DNA of 64,000 nt from Kribbella soli (GCF_004331345.1 NZ_SJJZ01000005.1:620001-684000); one strand, 5' to 3'; numbered from the stretch's first letter, positions 42,429-51,985 are shown. The notes: generated by a model not told the origin, from the letters alone. Numbers and translations are program-made.

Positions 42429-43271
42429 ATGAGTACGTTTCCCTGGTTGAAGGGGCACGGGACCGAGAACGACTTCGTGATCCTGCCCGACCCCGACGGT
42501 TCCGTGCACGGCGAGCTGGACGCGTCGGTGGTCCGGTTCCTCTGCGACCGGCACGCGGGCCTCGGCGCCGACGGTGTGCTGCGAGTGATCCAGGGCGACA
42601 AGCAGTCGTACGTCGAGGACGGCGGCGACTGGTTCATGGACTACCGGAACGCGGACGGTTCGATCGCGGAGATGTGCGGGAACGGCATCCGGGTCTTCGT
42701 GAAGTACCTGGCAGAGGCGGGCCTGATCGACGGCAAGCCGGTCCGGGTCGGCACCCGCGCGGGCGTCAAGGAGGTCGCGCAGAACGACGACGGCACGCTG
42801 ACCGCCGACATGGGCGAGCCGAAGATCCCCGACGCTGCCGGAATCGTGGTCGAGGCCAACGGTCACCAGTGGACCGCCGTCCACGTCGACATGGGCAACC
42901 CGCACGCGGTCGCGTTCGTCGACAACCTGAACGAGCCGGGCAACCTGTGCGATCAGCCCACCTGGTCGCCGACCGACGCGTTCCCGCACGGGGTGAACGT
43001 GGAGTTCGTCGTACGGCGTGGTCCGCGCGACGTCCAGATGCGGGTGCACGAGCGCGGGGCGGGGGAGACGAGGTCGTGCGGCACGGGTACCTGCGCCGTG
43101 ACCGTGGCGGCCGCGCGGGCAGCCCGGGACGAGCGCCCGGTGACGTACCGCGTCGGCGTACCGGGTGGTGAGGTGAGCGTGACGTGGCGCGCCGACAACC
43201 ACCTGGAACTGACCGGACCGGCCGTTCTGCACGCTCGCGGCGAGTTCGATCGGGCGTGGCTGGGAATCTGA
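42429..43271 (+). CDS. dapF: Diaminopimelate epimerase
   Basis: A 280-residue enzyme that interconverts L,L- and meso-diaminopimelate for lysine and peptidoglycan synthesis. The two active-site cysteines are Cys83 (AEMCGNGIRV) and Cys217 (TRSCGTGTCAV). GNPHAVAFVD and the GHGTENDF N-terminus are typical. The ATG at 42429 is preferred over an in-frame start far upstream inside the divergent regulator. It is part of the conserved miaA-dapF-hflX order. Confidence 0.97.
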   Translation: MSTFPWLKGHGTENDFVILPDPDGSVHGELDASVVRFLCDRHAGLGADGVLRVIQGDKQSYVEDGGDWFMDYRNADGSIAEMCGNGIRVFVKYLAEAGLIDGKPVRVGTRAGVKEVAQNDDGTLTADMGEPKIPDAAGIVVEANGHQWTAVHVDMGNPHAVAFVDNLNEPGNLCDQPTWSPTDAFPHGVNVEFVVRRGPRDVQMRVHERGAGETRSCGTGTCAVTVAAARAARDERPVTYRVGVPGGEVSVTWRADNHLELTGPAVLHARGEFDRAWLGI

Positions 43272-43343
43272 TTCCTGCGTGGGGCGTTGACTCCTGGTAA
43301 ACGGGTCGCTTGTACTTGAGGCCCGTGCCACCATGGAAGGTAT

Positions 43344-44834
43344 ATGACGACCCATTCACAGGCATACGAAGAGACCACCGACGTCGAAACCGACCTGACT
43401 CAGGGCGATGACTCCGGCGATTCGTTGACGGGTCACGATGAGTATGACAACGAACTGACCACCGAGGGCCTCGAGCTCGAGGAGCGCCAAGCGCTCCGGC
43501 GCGTGGTCGGTATGTCGACCGAGCTGACGGACATCAGCGAGGTCGAGTACCGCAAACTGCTGCTCGAGCGGGTGCTGCTGGTCGGCGTCTGGACCGAGGG
43601 CAGCGCCGAGGACGCGGAGAACTCGCTGGCCGAGCTGAAGCTGCTCGCCGAGACCGCCGGTTCCGAAGTACTGGACGGCGTGATCCAGCGGCGCAAGAAG
43701 CCGGACGCGGCGACCTTCATCGGTTCCGGCAAGGTGACCGACCTCCGCAACCTGGTCGCGTCGCTCGGTGCGGACACCGTGATCGCCGACGGCGAGCTCG
43801 CGCCCGCGCAGCTGCGCAACCTGGAAGACCGGCTCAAGGTCAAGGTGGTCGACCGGACCGCGCTGATCCTGGACATCTTCGCGCAGCACGCGAAGAGCAA
43901 GGAAGGCAAGGCCCAGGTCGAGCTGGCCCAGCTGCAGTACATGAAGCAGCGCCTGCGTGGTTGGGGTGGAAACCTGTCCCGCCAGGCCGGTGGACGGGTC
44001 GGCGCGGCCGGCGGCGGTATCGGTGGCCGTGGTCCCGGTGAGACCAAGATCGAGACCGACCGGCGCCGGATCAACACCAAGATCGCGAAGCTCCGCCGGA
44101 TGCTCAAGAACATGAAGAGCACCCGGTCGACGATGCGCCAGGAGCGTCGCCGGAACCTGGTTCCGTCGGTCGCGATCGCGGGGTACACCAACGCCGGCAA
44201 GTCCTCGCTGCTGAATCGGATCACCGGCGCGGGTGTGCTGGTCGAGGACGCGCTGTTCGCGACCCTGGACCCGACCACCCGCCGTACGACGACCGCGGAC
44301 GGCCGCGTGTACACGCTGACCGACACCGTCGGGTTCGTCCGGCACCTGCCGCACGACATCGTCGAGGCGTTCCGTTCGACGCTGGAAGAGGTCGCGGACG
44401 CGGACCTGCTGCTGCACGTGGTCGACGGTTCGCACCCCGACCCGCTGGCACAGATCCAGGCGGTCCGTGAGGTGCTGGCCGAGATCGACGCGAGCGACGT
44501 GCCGGAGATCATCGTCATCAACAAGGCCGACGCCGCCGACCCGCTCGCGCTGGCGCCGATCCTGCACCGCGAGCCGACGGCGATCGTCGTGTCCGCCCGC
44601 ACCGGCGAGGGCATCGACAAGCTCCGTGAACTGCTTGAGGGCGCCCTGCCCCAGCCGCACGTGGCCCTCGAGGTCCTGCTGCCGTACGACCGCGGCGACC
44701 TGGTCTCCCGGATCCACTCCGAAGGCTCGGTCGAGCACCTCGAACACACCGGCGAAGGCACCCACCTGACGGCTCGGGTCCACCCGGCCCTCGCCGGCGA
44801 CCTCACGCCGTACCAGGTCACCAAGGCGAGCTAA
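43344..44834 (+). CDS. hflX: Ribosome-associated GTPase HflX
   Basis: A 496-residue OBG-type GTPase that splits stalled ribosomes. The N-terminal domain includes DAATFIGSGKVTDLRNLVAS. The glycine-rich GGIGGRGPGETKIETDRRRI linker is diagnostic. G1 is GYTNAGKSSLLN, G3 DTVGFVRHLPHD and G4 NKAD. The N-terminal 45 residues are acidic and extended compared with E. coli. The ATG at 43344 lies three bases after GGAAGG, a close spacing. A hairpin follows the gene at 44900. Confidence 0.95.
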   Translation: MTTHSQAYEETTDVETDLTQGDDSGDSLTGHDEYDNELTTEGLELEERQALRRVVGMSTELTDISEVEYRKLLLERVLLVGVWTEGSAEDAENSLAELKLLAETAGSEVLDGVIQRRKKPDAATFIGSGKVTDLRNLVASLGADTVIADGELAPAQLRNLEDRLKVKVVDRTALILDIFAQHAKSKEGKAQVELAQLQYMKQRLRGWGGNLSRQAGGRVGAAGGGIGGRGPGETKIETDRRRINTKIAKLRRMLKNMKSTRSTMRQERRRNLVPSVAIAGYTNAGKSSLLNRITGAGVLVEDALFATLDPTTRRTTTADGRVYTLTDTVGFVRHLPHDIVEAFRSTLEEVADADLLLHVVDGSHPDPLAQIQAVREVLAEIDASDVPEIIVINKADAADPLALAPILHREPTAIVVSARTGEGIDKLRELLEGALPQPHVALEVLLPYDRGDLVSRIHSEGSVEHLEHTGEGTHLTARVHPALAGDLTPYQVTKAS

Positions 44835-44993
44835 ACGTCCCGGCGGAGCAAGGCAATTGCCCCACCGCCGACGGCGAGCAGCACGTACGCAGCCACAACA
44901 CAGGCACCGGCTCGAGAACAGAGCCGGTGCCTGTGCCTGCCATCTGGTCGACCGACCGTGAGCGCCTTGCCGAGCAGGACACGCAGCCGCCCC
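44831..44993 (-). pseudogene. Possible remnant of an ABC-2 permease C-terminus
   Basis: The minus strand from about 44993 to a TAG at 44831 reads GRLRVLLGKALTVG, then a disrupted segment, then VVAAYVLLAVGGGAIALLRR and Asp-Val-stop. The end looks like the last membrane helix and RRDV tail of an ABC-2 type permease. No start codon or gene body exists; a 14-bp hairpin interrupts the middle. Chance similarity cannot be excluded. Confidence 0.3.
44900..44934. terminator. Hairpin downstream of hflX
   Basis: A perfect 14-bp stem (44900-44913 and 44921-44934) with loop GAGAACA lies 66 bases past hflX. It probably ends hflX transcription. Confidence 0.7.
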
Positions 44994-45014
44994 CTCTGCC
45001 CGTAGGCAGAGACA

Positions 45015-45047
45015 CGGCGGCCCGGGAGCAGGACTCCCGGGCCGCCG
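45015..45047 (-). terminator. Hairpin terminator of the M6 protease gene
   Basis: A perfect 14-bp GC stem (45015-45028 and 45034-45047) with loop CAGGA lies 23 bases beyond the protease stop codon. Confidence 0.8.
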
Positions 45048-45069
45048 GTACTACTTGTTGCTCACGGCA

Positions 45070-47451
45070 TCACTTGCGCTTCGAGATCGAGATCTTCGTC
45101 GTGGTGCCGGTCTTGGAGACGACCTTGATGTTGACCCCGTTGTTCGGGACCTTCACGCTGCTGGTCGGCAGATCGGCCGACCAGTACTGCTTGCTGTCGT
45201 TGAAGGTCGGTACGGCGTTCTGGCCGCGGATGTAGCTCGCCTGCCCGTTGATGTGCAGGGTGAACGAATCCGCCTTCTCCAGACCGAACGTCGCGTCGTA
45301 CGCGCTGACCCGCGGACGCCAGAGCTGGCCGTCGATGCGGTTGATCGGCACCGGGTGGCTGTCGACCGGCAGGATCAGACCCTCACCCGGGTGGGTGTTG
45401 GTGTTGTTGTTGCGCTGCGAGGTGTCCCAGTACCAGACCAGCAGGCCGTCCTGGTACGGGAAGTGCTCCACCTTGTCGCCCAACGTGCTCGCCCAGCCGA
45501 AGTTGTACGGCCCGGTCTTCAGGTACTGGTCGTACGACACGTAGTTGATGTTCGAGGCGATGTAGAAGTTGTCGTACGGCGTCGTGATGGTCGCACCGAC
45601 CGAGCTGAAGCCGTTCAGGGTCCAGCCTTCCGGCGTGGCCTCGGCACCGGAGTCGACCAGCGTGGTCGAGCCCGAGATCACCTTGATGTCGTCGGCGAAG
45701 AACCCGTAGCCACCGGTGTTCGCGTCGGTCGAGTAGCGCAACTGCAGGCCGATCGTCTTGCCCTGGTAGGCGGACAGGTCGAACGACGCCGGGACCCAGC
45801 CGCCGCTCTGGCCGTCGATGCCGTTGCCCTCGGCCGCCTTGGTGATCGTGCCGGCGATCGGCTTGTAGCCGGTGCCGTCGTCGACCTCGACGTACGCGTA
45901 GTCGCAGGCGTCGGGGCCACAGTCCTCGATGTCCCAGTTGGCCTGGAACGTCAGAGTGGTGGTGCCTGCAGGTACGGCGACCTGCCGGTTCATCGTGTGG
46001 GTGAATTCGTCGCCCTCACCGCTCCACCAGGACTTGGTGCCGACCGGTGGCGTCTGCAGCGGCGTGGTGACCAGCTTCTTCGGCAACGTGACGACCGCCG
46101 CCTGCGCCTTGGACGAGTTGTACTCGTGTGGTCCGAGCTCGAGCGTTCTGTTCTGGCCCGCGTTCACGATCTCGTAGTCGAGCCAGCCGAGCTGCAGCTT
46201 GTCCCACGCGTTCATGTCGGCCGCGCGCTCGCCGAGTCCGCCGTCGGTGGCCGCGTTGACCCGGCTCTGCGCCATGATCGTCCACCAGTTCACGCCGTTC
46301 TCGACCGCCGCACCGGACGTGTCGTACTCGTCCGGCAGGCCCAGGTCGTGCGCGTACTCGTGAGCGAAGACGCTGATACCGCCGTTCTCCGGCTGGATCG
46401 TGTAGTCGCCGACGTACAGGCCGGTGTCGCCGATCTGCGTGCCGCCGATCGGGTTGTTCGCCGGGCCACCGGGGAAGCCGGCGTACCAGCGGTGCGACCA
46501 GATCGCGTCCTCGCCCTGCTGCGGGTCGCCGTCGGCCTGGTCGCCACCGGCGTGCACGATCTGGAAGTGGTCGATGTAGCCGTCCGGCTCGTTGAAGTTG
46601 CCGTCACCGTCGAAGTCGTAACGGTCCCACTGGTCGAACGTCTTCAGGTCCGCGGTGATCTGCGCCTTGGTGCGCCCGGCCGCTTGCTGGTCGACGACCC
46701 ACTGGTTCACCGCGTCCTGGACCAGGTACCAGGTGTTGCTGCAGACGTTGCTGGCGCACGGGTAGCCGTTCGATCGGCCGTACCGGGCCTCGTTGTACTT
46801 GACCTTCACCCAGTCGGTGACCTCACCGGACACCGAGTACCGGCCCGACGACTGCTTCTCGTAGTACTTCTTCACCGAGTTGCCGTTGCCGAAGTACAGG
46901 TCCGCGAAGTGCTGCTGGTTGTAGTCGGCCTGCCAGACGGTGGAGTTGTCCACCGAGCGGTCCGGCTCCGGGATCGCGTTGTGCAGCGGGCCCTCGAAGG
47001 TGGCCGGGCCGGGGATGCTCGGTGCCTGGTCCTTGTCCGGGTAGCTCGGGTGCCGCTCGTTGCCGAACTCGGCCAGCACCACGAAGATCCGGTCGGTCTT
47101 CTCCCGGGAGAGCTCGACGTACTGGTCGACGCGGCTCGTGGCGCTCTTGGCGCTCTTCGCCCCCTTCGCGCCGGCGGTCTTGGTGCCGAGCTTGACGACC
47201 GTGCTGCCGTTGCGCTGCTCGGCCTTGGCCTGACCGTTGATGACCTTGGTCAGGGCCTCCTCCCGCAGCTCGCGGCGCTTGTCCTCGAGCGGGTTGGGCA
47301 GCTCGTCGGATGCCGGTGCGGGCTCACTCGCGCTCGGCGCCGACCCTTGCTTGGACGGTGTGGCGGCGTTCCCGGCCGTGGCCGCGGCGATGCCGAGCCC
47401 GGTCGTCGCCGCCAAAGCCAGGCTGAACAGCCCAGCGGGTAGCTTGCGCAC
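45070..47451 (-). CDS. Secreted M6-family (immune inhibitor A-like) metalloprotease
   Basis: A 793-residue exported protease. A Sec signal covers about residues 1-29, followed by a Ser/Pro/Lys-rich propeptide to about 110. The zinc motif HEYAHDLGLPDEYD has His364, Glu365 and His368, with Asp374 or Glu375 as likely third-ligand region. DFDGDGNFNEPDGYIDHF at 279-296 looks like a calcium-binding loop typical of M6 enzymes. The C-terminal 300 residues are beta-rich (FFADDIKV, jelly-roll type). It degrades extracellular proteins. It is divergent from a two-component system that may regulate it. Confidence 0.93.
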   Translation of the reverse strand: MRKLPAGLFSLALAATTGLGIAAATAGNAATPSKQGSAPSASEPAPASDELPNPLEDKRRELREEALTKVINGQAKAEQRNGSTVVKLGTKTAGAKGAKSAKSATSRVDQYVELSREKTDRIFVVLAEFGNERHPSYPDKDQAPSIPGPATFEGPLHNAIPEPDRSVDNSTVWQADYNQQHFADLYFGNGNSVKKYYEKQSSGRYSVSGEVTDWVKVKYNEARYGRSNGYPCASNVCSNTWYLVQDAVNQWVVDQQAAGRTKAQITADLKTFDQWDRYDFDGDGNFNEPDGYIDHFQIVHAGGDQADGDPQQGEDAIWSHRWYAGFPGGPANNPIGGTQIGDTGLYVGDYTIQPENGGISVFAHEYAHDLGLPDEYDTSGAAVENGVNWWTIMAQSRVNAATDGGLGERAADMNAWDKLQLGWLDYEIVNAGQNRTLELGPHEYNSSKAQAAVVTLPKKLVTTPLQTPPVGTKSWWSGEGDEFTHTMNRQVAVPAGTTTLTFQANWDIEDCGPDACDYAYVEVDDGTGYKPIAGTITKAAEGNGIDGQSGGWVPASFDLSAYQGKTIGLQLRYSTDANTGGYGFFADDIKVISGSTTLVDSGAEATPEGWTLNGFSSVGATITTPYDNFYIASNINYVSYDQYLKTGPYNFGWASTLGDKVEHFPYQDGLLVWYWDTSQRNNNTNTHPGEGLILPVDSHPVPINRIDGQLWRPRVSAYDATFGLEKADSFTLHINGQASYIRGQNAVPTFNDSKQYWSADLPTSSVKVPNNGVNIKVVSKTGTTTKISISKRK

Positions 47452-47609
47452 GATTCCCCTCCGTGTCTGATAACGCAGTGTGTTCGTAGCTCCCCCGAGC
47501 GTGTTTTGCGCGAGAGTACGGGGAAATTAGCGTCAGCTGAAGTGGAACTGAGGAAATGCTGTGAACGAGCGGGGAAACCTGCGTTCTGAGCAACTGGGCA
47601 TCTGAGTAG

Positions 47610-48779
47610 ATGGGCTCACGCGTTCCAGCCCCGGCGCTTGGCAGACTGTTGCCCGTGGAGCCCAAGACCGTCGACCTGCTGCAGCCGCTGTGGCGTGCGC
47701 TGGTCGTGTTCCGCCTGCTGACCTGGGCGTTCGCGTGCTTCGGCGTGTGGACCCGCTGGGACGGCATCGTCCGCCCGTACGGCGCGGTGCTCCAGCTGGC
47801 CGTGATGGGAGTCTGGACGCTGATCTCGTCGTACGGCTACAGCCGCCGCTGGGGCCGCCGCAACACGCGGCTCGCGTTCGCGGACCTGATCGTCACGGTC
47901 GGCTGCATGTTCGCGACCTTGTGGGCGCAGCCGCTGCTCGACATCCGCGCCGGCGCCTCCGTGCTGACCTCGGTGTGGGCGGCCGGCCCGGTCCTCGCGC
48001 TCGCCATCTCCCGCGGCCGCGACGGCGGACTGCTCGGTGCCGCCACGATCAGCCTGGCGCTGCTGTCGCTGCGTGGGGTCGAGAACGTGTCGAAGATCCT
48101 CAGCAACGTTCAACTGTTGCTGGTGGCCGGTCTGGTCGTCGGGTACGCCGCCTCGACCCTGCGCCAGGCGGGGGTGCGGCTGCGGGAGGCGATCGCGGCG
48201 GAGAGCGCGACCGCGGAACGGCTGCGGCTCAGTCGCTCGATCCACGACGGCGTACTGCAGGTGCTGGCCCAGGTGCAACGTCGCGGTACGGCGATCGGTG
48301 GCGAAGCGACCGAACTGGCTCAGCTGGCCGCCGAACAGGAAGTTGCCCTCCGCACCTTGATGTCCACGCGCCCGACCGCCGCGGTGGCCGATCGCGTTGA
48401 TCTGTGTGGATTGTTGTTGCCGCTGGCCACGACCCGGATCGACGTCGTCGTACCCGCCACGCAGGTCCTGCTGCCCGCGTCCACGGCCGGGGAACTGGTT
48501 GCCGTGGTCAAGGAAGCACTGAGTAACGTGTCGAAGCACGCCGGCGCCGACGCCCGGTCCTGGGTGGTGGTCGAGGACCTCGGCGGGGAGGTCGGGGTGT
48601 CGATCCGCGACGACGGAGTCGGTACGACGCCCGCCCGCCTCGAACAGGCCCGCGTGAACGGGCACCTCGGCGTCAGCCAGTCCATCCGCGGCCGGATCGC
48701 CGACCTGGGCGGCACCGTCAGCGTCCGGACCGCCCCCGGCGAAGGAACCGAATGGGAGTTGAAGGTGGAGGTCTCATGA
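47610..48779 (+). CDS. NarL-type sensor histidine kinase
   Basis: A 389-residue membrane kinase of the HisKA_3 class. About five to six hydrophobic helices lie between residues 28 and 183. The dimerisation/phosphoacceptor motif is RLRLSRSIHDGVLQVLAQVQ, with His212 as phosphorylation site. The ATPase domain shows KEALSNVSKHA (N box) and VSIRDDGVG (G1). The input signal is unknown, but the sensor is mostly membrane-embedded, as in cell-envelope sensors. The ATG at 47610 is used; a GTG at 47655 is a possible later start. It is coupled to the regulator by ATGA. Confidence 0.88.
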   Translation: MGSRVPAPALGRLLPVEPKTVDLLQPLWRALVVFRLLTWAFACFGVWTRWDGIVRPYGAVLQLAVMGVWTLISSYGYSRRWGRRNTRLAFADLIVTVGCMFATLWAQPLLDIRAGASVLTSVWAAGPVLALAISRGRDGGLLGAATISLALLSLRGVENVSKILSNVQLLLVAGLVVGYAASTLRQAGVRLREAIAAESATAERLRLSRSIHDGVLQVLAQVQRRGTAIGGEATELAQLAAEQEVALRTLMSTRPTAAVADRVDLCGLLLPLATTRIDVVVPATQVLLPASTAGELVAVVKEALSNVSKHAGADARSWVVVEDLGGEVGVSIRDDGVGTTPARLEQARVNGHLGVSQSIRGRIADLGGTVSVRTAPGEGTEWELKVEVS

Positions 48780-49411
48780 CCCGCATCATGATCGTCGACG
48801 ATCACCCGATGTGGCGGGAGGGCGTGGCGCGGGACCTGGGGAGCCGCGGGTACGACGTCTGCGCGACCGCCTCGGACGTCGCGAGCGCCGTGAAGATCGC
48901 ACTGGCGACCCGCCCGGACGTCGTGGTGATGGACCTGCAACTCGGCGACGGCTCCGGCGTCGACGCGACCCGCGAGATCACCACGGCCCTCCCCGACACG
49001 CGCGTCCTCGTGCTGTCGGCCAGCGCCGAGCAGGACGACGTACTCGCGGCCGTCAAGAACGGCGCTTCCGGGTATTTGGTGAAGTCGGCGTCCCTGGACG
49101 AGTTCGACGAGGCGGTACGCCGTACTGCCGAGGGCGACGCGATCTTCAGCGCAGGCCTGGCCGGACTGCTGCTGGGGGAGTACCGCCGCCTGGGGGCGAC
49201 CGGCCCCGAGGTCCCGCACCTCACCGACCGCGAAACCGAAGTACTGCGCCTGGTGGCCCGCGGCCTCACCGCCAAACAGATCGCCACCCGCCTCGTGCTC
49301 TCGCACCGCACAGTCGAGAACCACGTCCAGAACACCCTCCGCAAACTCCAACTACACAACCGGGCCGAGCTCGTCCGCTACGCCATAGAAAACGGCCTCG
49401 ACACAGACTGA
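48776..49411 (+). CDS. NarL/LuxR-family response regulator
   Basis: A 211-residue regulator phosphorylated by the preceding kinase. The receiver domain has IVDDHP at the N-terminus, Asp53 (VVVMDLQLGDG) as phosphoacceptor, and the conserved Lys in GYLVKSAS. The LuxR helix-turn-helix is LTDRETEVLRLVARGLTAKQ followed by IATRLVLSHRTVENHVQN. The ATG at 48776 overlaps the kinase stop codon and has GGTGGAG upstream. A 12-base self-complementary sequence CCCACGCGTGGG lies just past the stop. Confidence 0.93.
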   Translation: MTRIMIVDDHPMWREGVARDLGSRGYDVCATASDVASAVKIALATRPDVVVMDLQLGDGSGVDATREITTALPDTRVLVLSASAEQDDVLAAVKNGASGYLVKSASLDEFDEAVRRTAEGDAIFSAGLAGLLLGEYRRLGATGPEVPHLTDRETEVLRLVARGLTAKQIATRLVLSHRTVENHVQNTLRKLQLHNRAELVRYAIENGLDTD

Positions 49412-49576
49412 CCAGCCCACGCGTGGGTCAGAGGACCGTTGCGGTTGCGACACGGTCGCTTGTGGGTTTGTGCGGGGTGCCGGTTGAATGGCGTTCGTAC
49501 ACTGTGCGTTCCACGTCCGCGTGGGTGCTCTCTGTCACGACACCTGCACTGCGGGTGCCTATCTCCGGAGGATTCG

Positions 49577-51877
49577 GTGAACCGGTCGTCCCTTGTCCGC
49601 GCACTGCTCGCCTTTCTGGTCCTGGCGGCGTCGACGTACGTCACGCTGACCGCGAAACCACAGCTCGGTCTCGACCTGCGCGGCGGCACGCAGATCGTCC
49701 TGCAGGCGAAGGACTCGCCGACGGTCAAGGCGACCAAGGAGACCACCGACAAGGCCACCCAGGTGCTGCACCGGCGGATCGACGCGCTCGGCGTCAGCGA
49801 GCCGAACGTCACCCGCCAGGGCGAGAACCGGATCATCGTCGAGCTGCCCGGCGTCCAGGACCCGCGCGAGGCCGCCAAGGTGATCGGCAAGACCGCGCAG
49901 CTCACCTTCCACGAGGTGCTCGACCAGGTCGCGGCCAAACCGGCCAAACCCGCGGCGGGGGAGACCTACCTGCCGCCCGAGGGCGGCCAGGGCCTCCTGC
50001 GGCTCGCCAAACCCGCGATGACCGGTGAACTGGTCAGCGGTGCCGAGGGCCGGCTCGACCCGCAGCAGGTCGCGCAGGGCTGGTTCGTCGAGATGAACTT
50101 CAAGGGCGACGGCGGCAAGATCTGGGCGAACATCACCGGGAAGGCCGCCTGCAACCAGGTCGGCACCCCGCAGCGGCTGATCGCGATAGTGCTCGACAAC
50201 GAGGTCATCAGCTCGCCGCAGGTCGACCCGAACGGCGGCAACCAGCTCTGCAAGGTCGGCATCGCCGGCGGCAGCACCACGATCTCCGGCTCCTTCACCG
50301 AGGAGGGTGCGAAGGACCTGGCCGCGCTGATCTCCGGCGGCGCGCTGCCAGTCCCGGTCGAGGTCATCGACCAGCGCACGGTCGGCCCGTCGCTCGGTCA
50401 GGACGCGATCCAGGCCAGCGCGCTCGCCGCCATCATCGGCCTCGCGCTGACCGCGCTCTTCATCATCGTGGTCTACCGCCTCGTCGGCCTGATGGCGGTC
50501 CTCGGCCTGCTCGGGTACGCCGCGATGTCGTACGCCACGCTGACCGTGATCGGAGCCACCCTCACCTTGCCCGGCCTGGCCGGGTTCGTGCTCGCGATCG
50601 GGATGGCGGTCGATGCGAACGTCCTTGTCTTCGAACGCGCCCGCGAGGACTTCATAGCGGGCCGCACCGACGGCCTCCGCCGATCGCTGCGCAGCGGCTT
50701 CCAGAACGCGCTGTCCGCGATCGCCGACTCCAACATCACCACGCTCCTGGCGGCCGGCCTGCTGTTCGTCCTGGCTGCCGGTCCCGTCCGCGGGTTCGGC
50801 GTCACGCTCTCGATCGGTGTGATCGCGTCGATGCTGTCGGCCCTCGTGGTGACCCGCGTGCTCGCCGAGTTCGTCGTGTCCCGTGGGTTCGTCCTGCGCC
50901 GCCCGGGCCTGAGCGGGATCGCCGGCCACGGCCGGGTCCGGACCTGGCTGGAAGCCCGGCAGCCGTCGCTGATGAAGCACAGCCGCCGTTGGCTCGTCAT
51001 CACCGCCGTCGCGATCATCGTGAGCGCCGCGGGCGTCGCCGTCCGCGGCCTGAACCTCGGTATCGAGTTCACCGGCGGCCGGCTGATCGAGGTGAGCACG
51101 GCGCAGCGGATCACGCCGGACCAGGCGCGCGCCGCCGTCGCCGAGGCCGGGTACCCGACCGCGGTCGTGCAGGCGTCCGGGACCGACGACATCACCGTGC
51201 GGACCGGCACGATCAGCGACGACGAGGCGGTGAAGATCAAGGAGTCGCTGGCCCGGATCGGCGGCGACGCCGAGATGGTCCGCAACGAGAGCATCGGGCC
51301 GTCGCTCGGTGAGGAACTGCGGAACAAGGGCCTGATCGCCCTCGGTATCGCTCTGCTCGCCCAGTTGGCGTACCTCGCCGCGCGGTTCCGCTGGACGTTC
51401 GGCGCCGGCGCCGTCCTGGCGCTGCTGCAGAACGTCGCGGTCGTGGTCGGCGTCTTCGCCTGGACCGGGAGGCCGATCGACGGCATCTTCCTGGCCGCGA
51501 TCCTGACCGTCATCGGCTACACGGTGAACGACTCGGTGGTCGTCTTCGACCGGATCCGCGAGACCCGCAGCGCGCGGGCCACCGACAACCTCGGCACGAC
51601 CATCGACACCGCGATCGTGAACGTGCTGCCACGAACCATCAACACCGGTATCTCGACGCTCTTCATCCTCGCCGCCCTCCTGTTCCTCGGCGGCGACTCA
51701 CTCGCCGACTTCGCCCTGGCGCTGCTGCTGGGCATCCTCGTCGGCACCTACTCCTCCAACCTCACCGCGGCCCCGCTCCTGCTCGAACTCGAACGCCGCT
51801 ACCCGGCCCCACCACCGCGCCCCAAGCGCTCCCAGGTGGACCGCGACGCCCAACCCGACCGCGGCGCCGTCGTCTGA
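49577..51877 (+). CDS. secDF: Fused SecD-SecF protein-export protein
   Basis: A 766-residue membrane protein in which SecD (about 1-440) and SecF (about 460-750) are joined. These use proton motive force to pull exported proteins through SecYEG. SecD marks are LGLDLRGGTQIVLQ and the helix AGFVLAIGMAVDANVLVFER. SecF marks are LGIEFTGGRLIEV and ILTVIGYTVNDSVVVFDRIR. Twelve membrane helices are expected. The GTG at 49577 has CGGAGGAT six bases upstream. Most actinobacteria also have separate secD and secF near ruvC-yajC, so this is probably an additional copy. It lies near a secreted protease and a two-component system. Confidence 0.93.
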   Translation: MNRSSLVRALLAFLVLAASTYVTLTAKPQLGLDLRGGTQIVLQAKDSPTVKATKETTDKATQVLHRRIDALGVSEPNVTRQGENRIIVELPGVQDPREAAKVIGKTAQLTFHEVLDQVAAKPAKPAAGETYLPPEGGQGLLRLAKPAMTGELVSGAEGRLDPQQVAQGWFVEMNFKGDGGKIWANITGKAACNQVGTPQRLIAIVLDNEVISSPQVDPNGGNQLCKVGIAGGSTTISGSFTEEGAKDLAALISGGALPVPVEVIDQRTVGPSLGQDAIQASALAAIIGLALTALFIIVVYRLVGLMAVLGLLGYAAMSYATLTVIGATLTLPGLAGFVLAIGMAVDANVLVFERAREDFIAGRTDGLRRSLRSGFQNALSAIADSNITTLLAAGLLFVLAAGPVRGFGVTLSIGVIASMLSALVVTRVLAEFVVSRGFVLRRPGLSGIAGHGRVRTWLEARQPSLMKHSRRWLVITAVAIIVSAAGVAVRGLNLGIEFTGGRLIEVSTAQRITPDQARAAVAEAGYPTAVVQASGTDDITVRTGTISDDEAVKIKESLARIGGDAEMVRNESIGPSLGEELRNKGLIALGIALLAQLAYLAARFRWTFGAGAVLALLQNVAVVVGVFAWTGRPIDGIFLAAILTVIGYTVNDSVVVFDRIRETRSARATDNLGTTIDTAIVNVLPRTINTGISTLFILAALLFLGGDSLADFALALLLGILVGTYSSNLTAAPLLLELERRYPAPPPRPKRSQVDRDAQPDRGAVV

Positions 51878-51899
51878 CCCACCGTGGCGATCGGCCACC

Positions 51900-51952
51900 T
51901 TGTGCACCGGATCCGTACCGCGACGACCTCGCCCCACGGATCCGGTGCACAA
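51900..51952. terminator. Perfect 17-bp hairpin after secDF
   Basis: Arms 51900-51916 and 51936-51952 match perfectly over 17 bp around a 19-base loop, 23 bases past the secDF stop. The outer stem ends in TTGTGCACC, as does the hairpin at 22400-22460, whose loop is also 19 bases. It lies in the 294-base secDF-dinG spacer. Confidence 0.75.
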
Positions 51953-51985
51953 AGATCAGCCCGATCCGGGGTCGCGCCCGCACCG

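Noticed and set aside
44818..45015. A small minus-strand gene of 65 codons downstream of hflX
   Set aside because: It spans a hairpin, has an improbable Cys/Ser/Arg composition and no family match. A different frame there looks like a permease remnant.
45055..47442. A nearly 800-codon plus-strand frame opposite the M6 protease
   Set aside because: It is an Arg/Val/Leu-rich composition shadow of a gene with a clear signal peptide, zinc motif and terminator.
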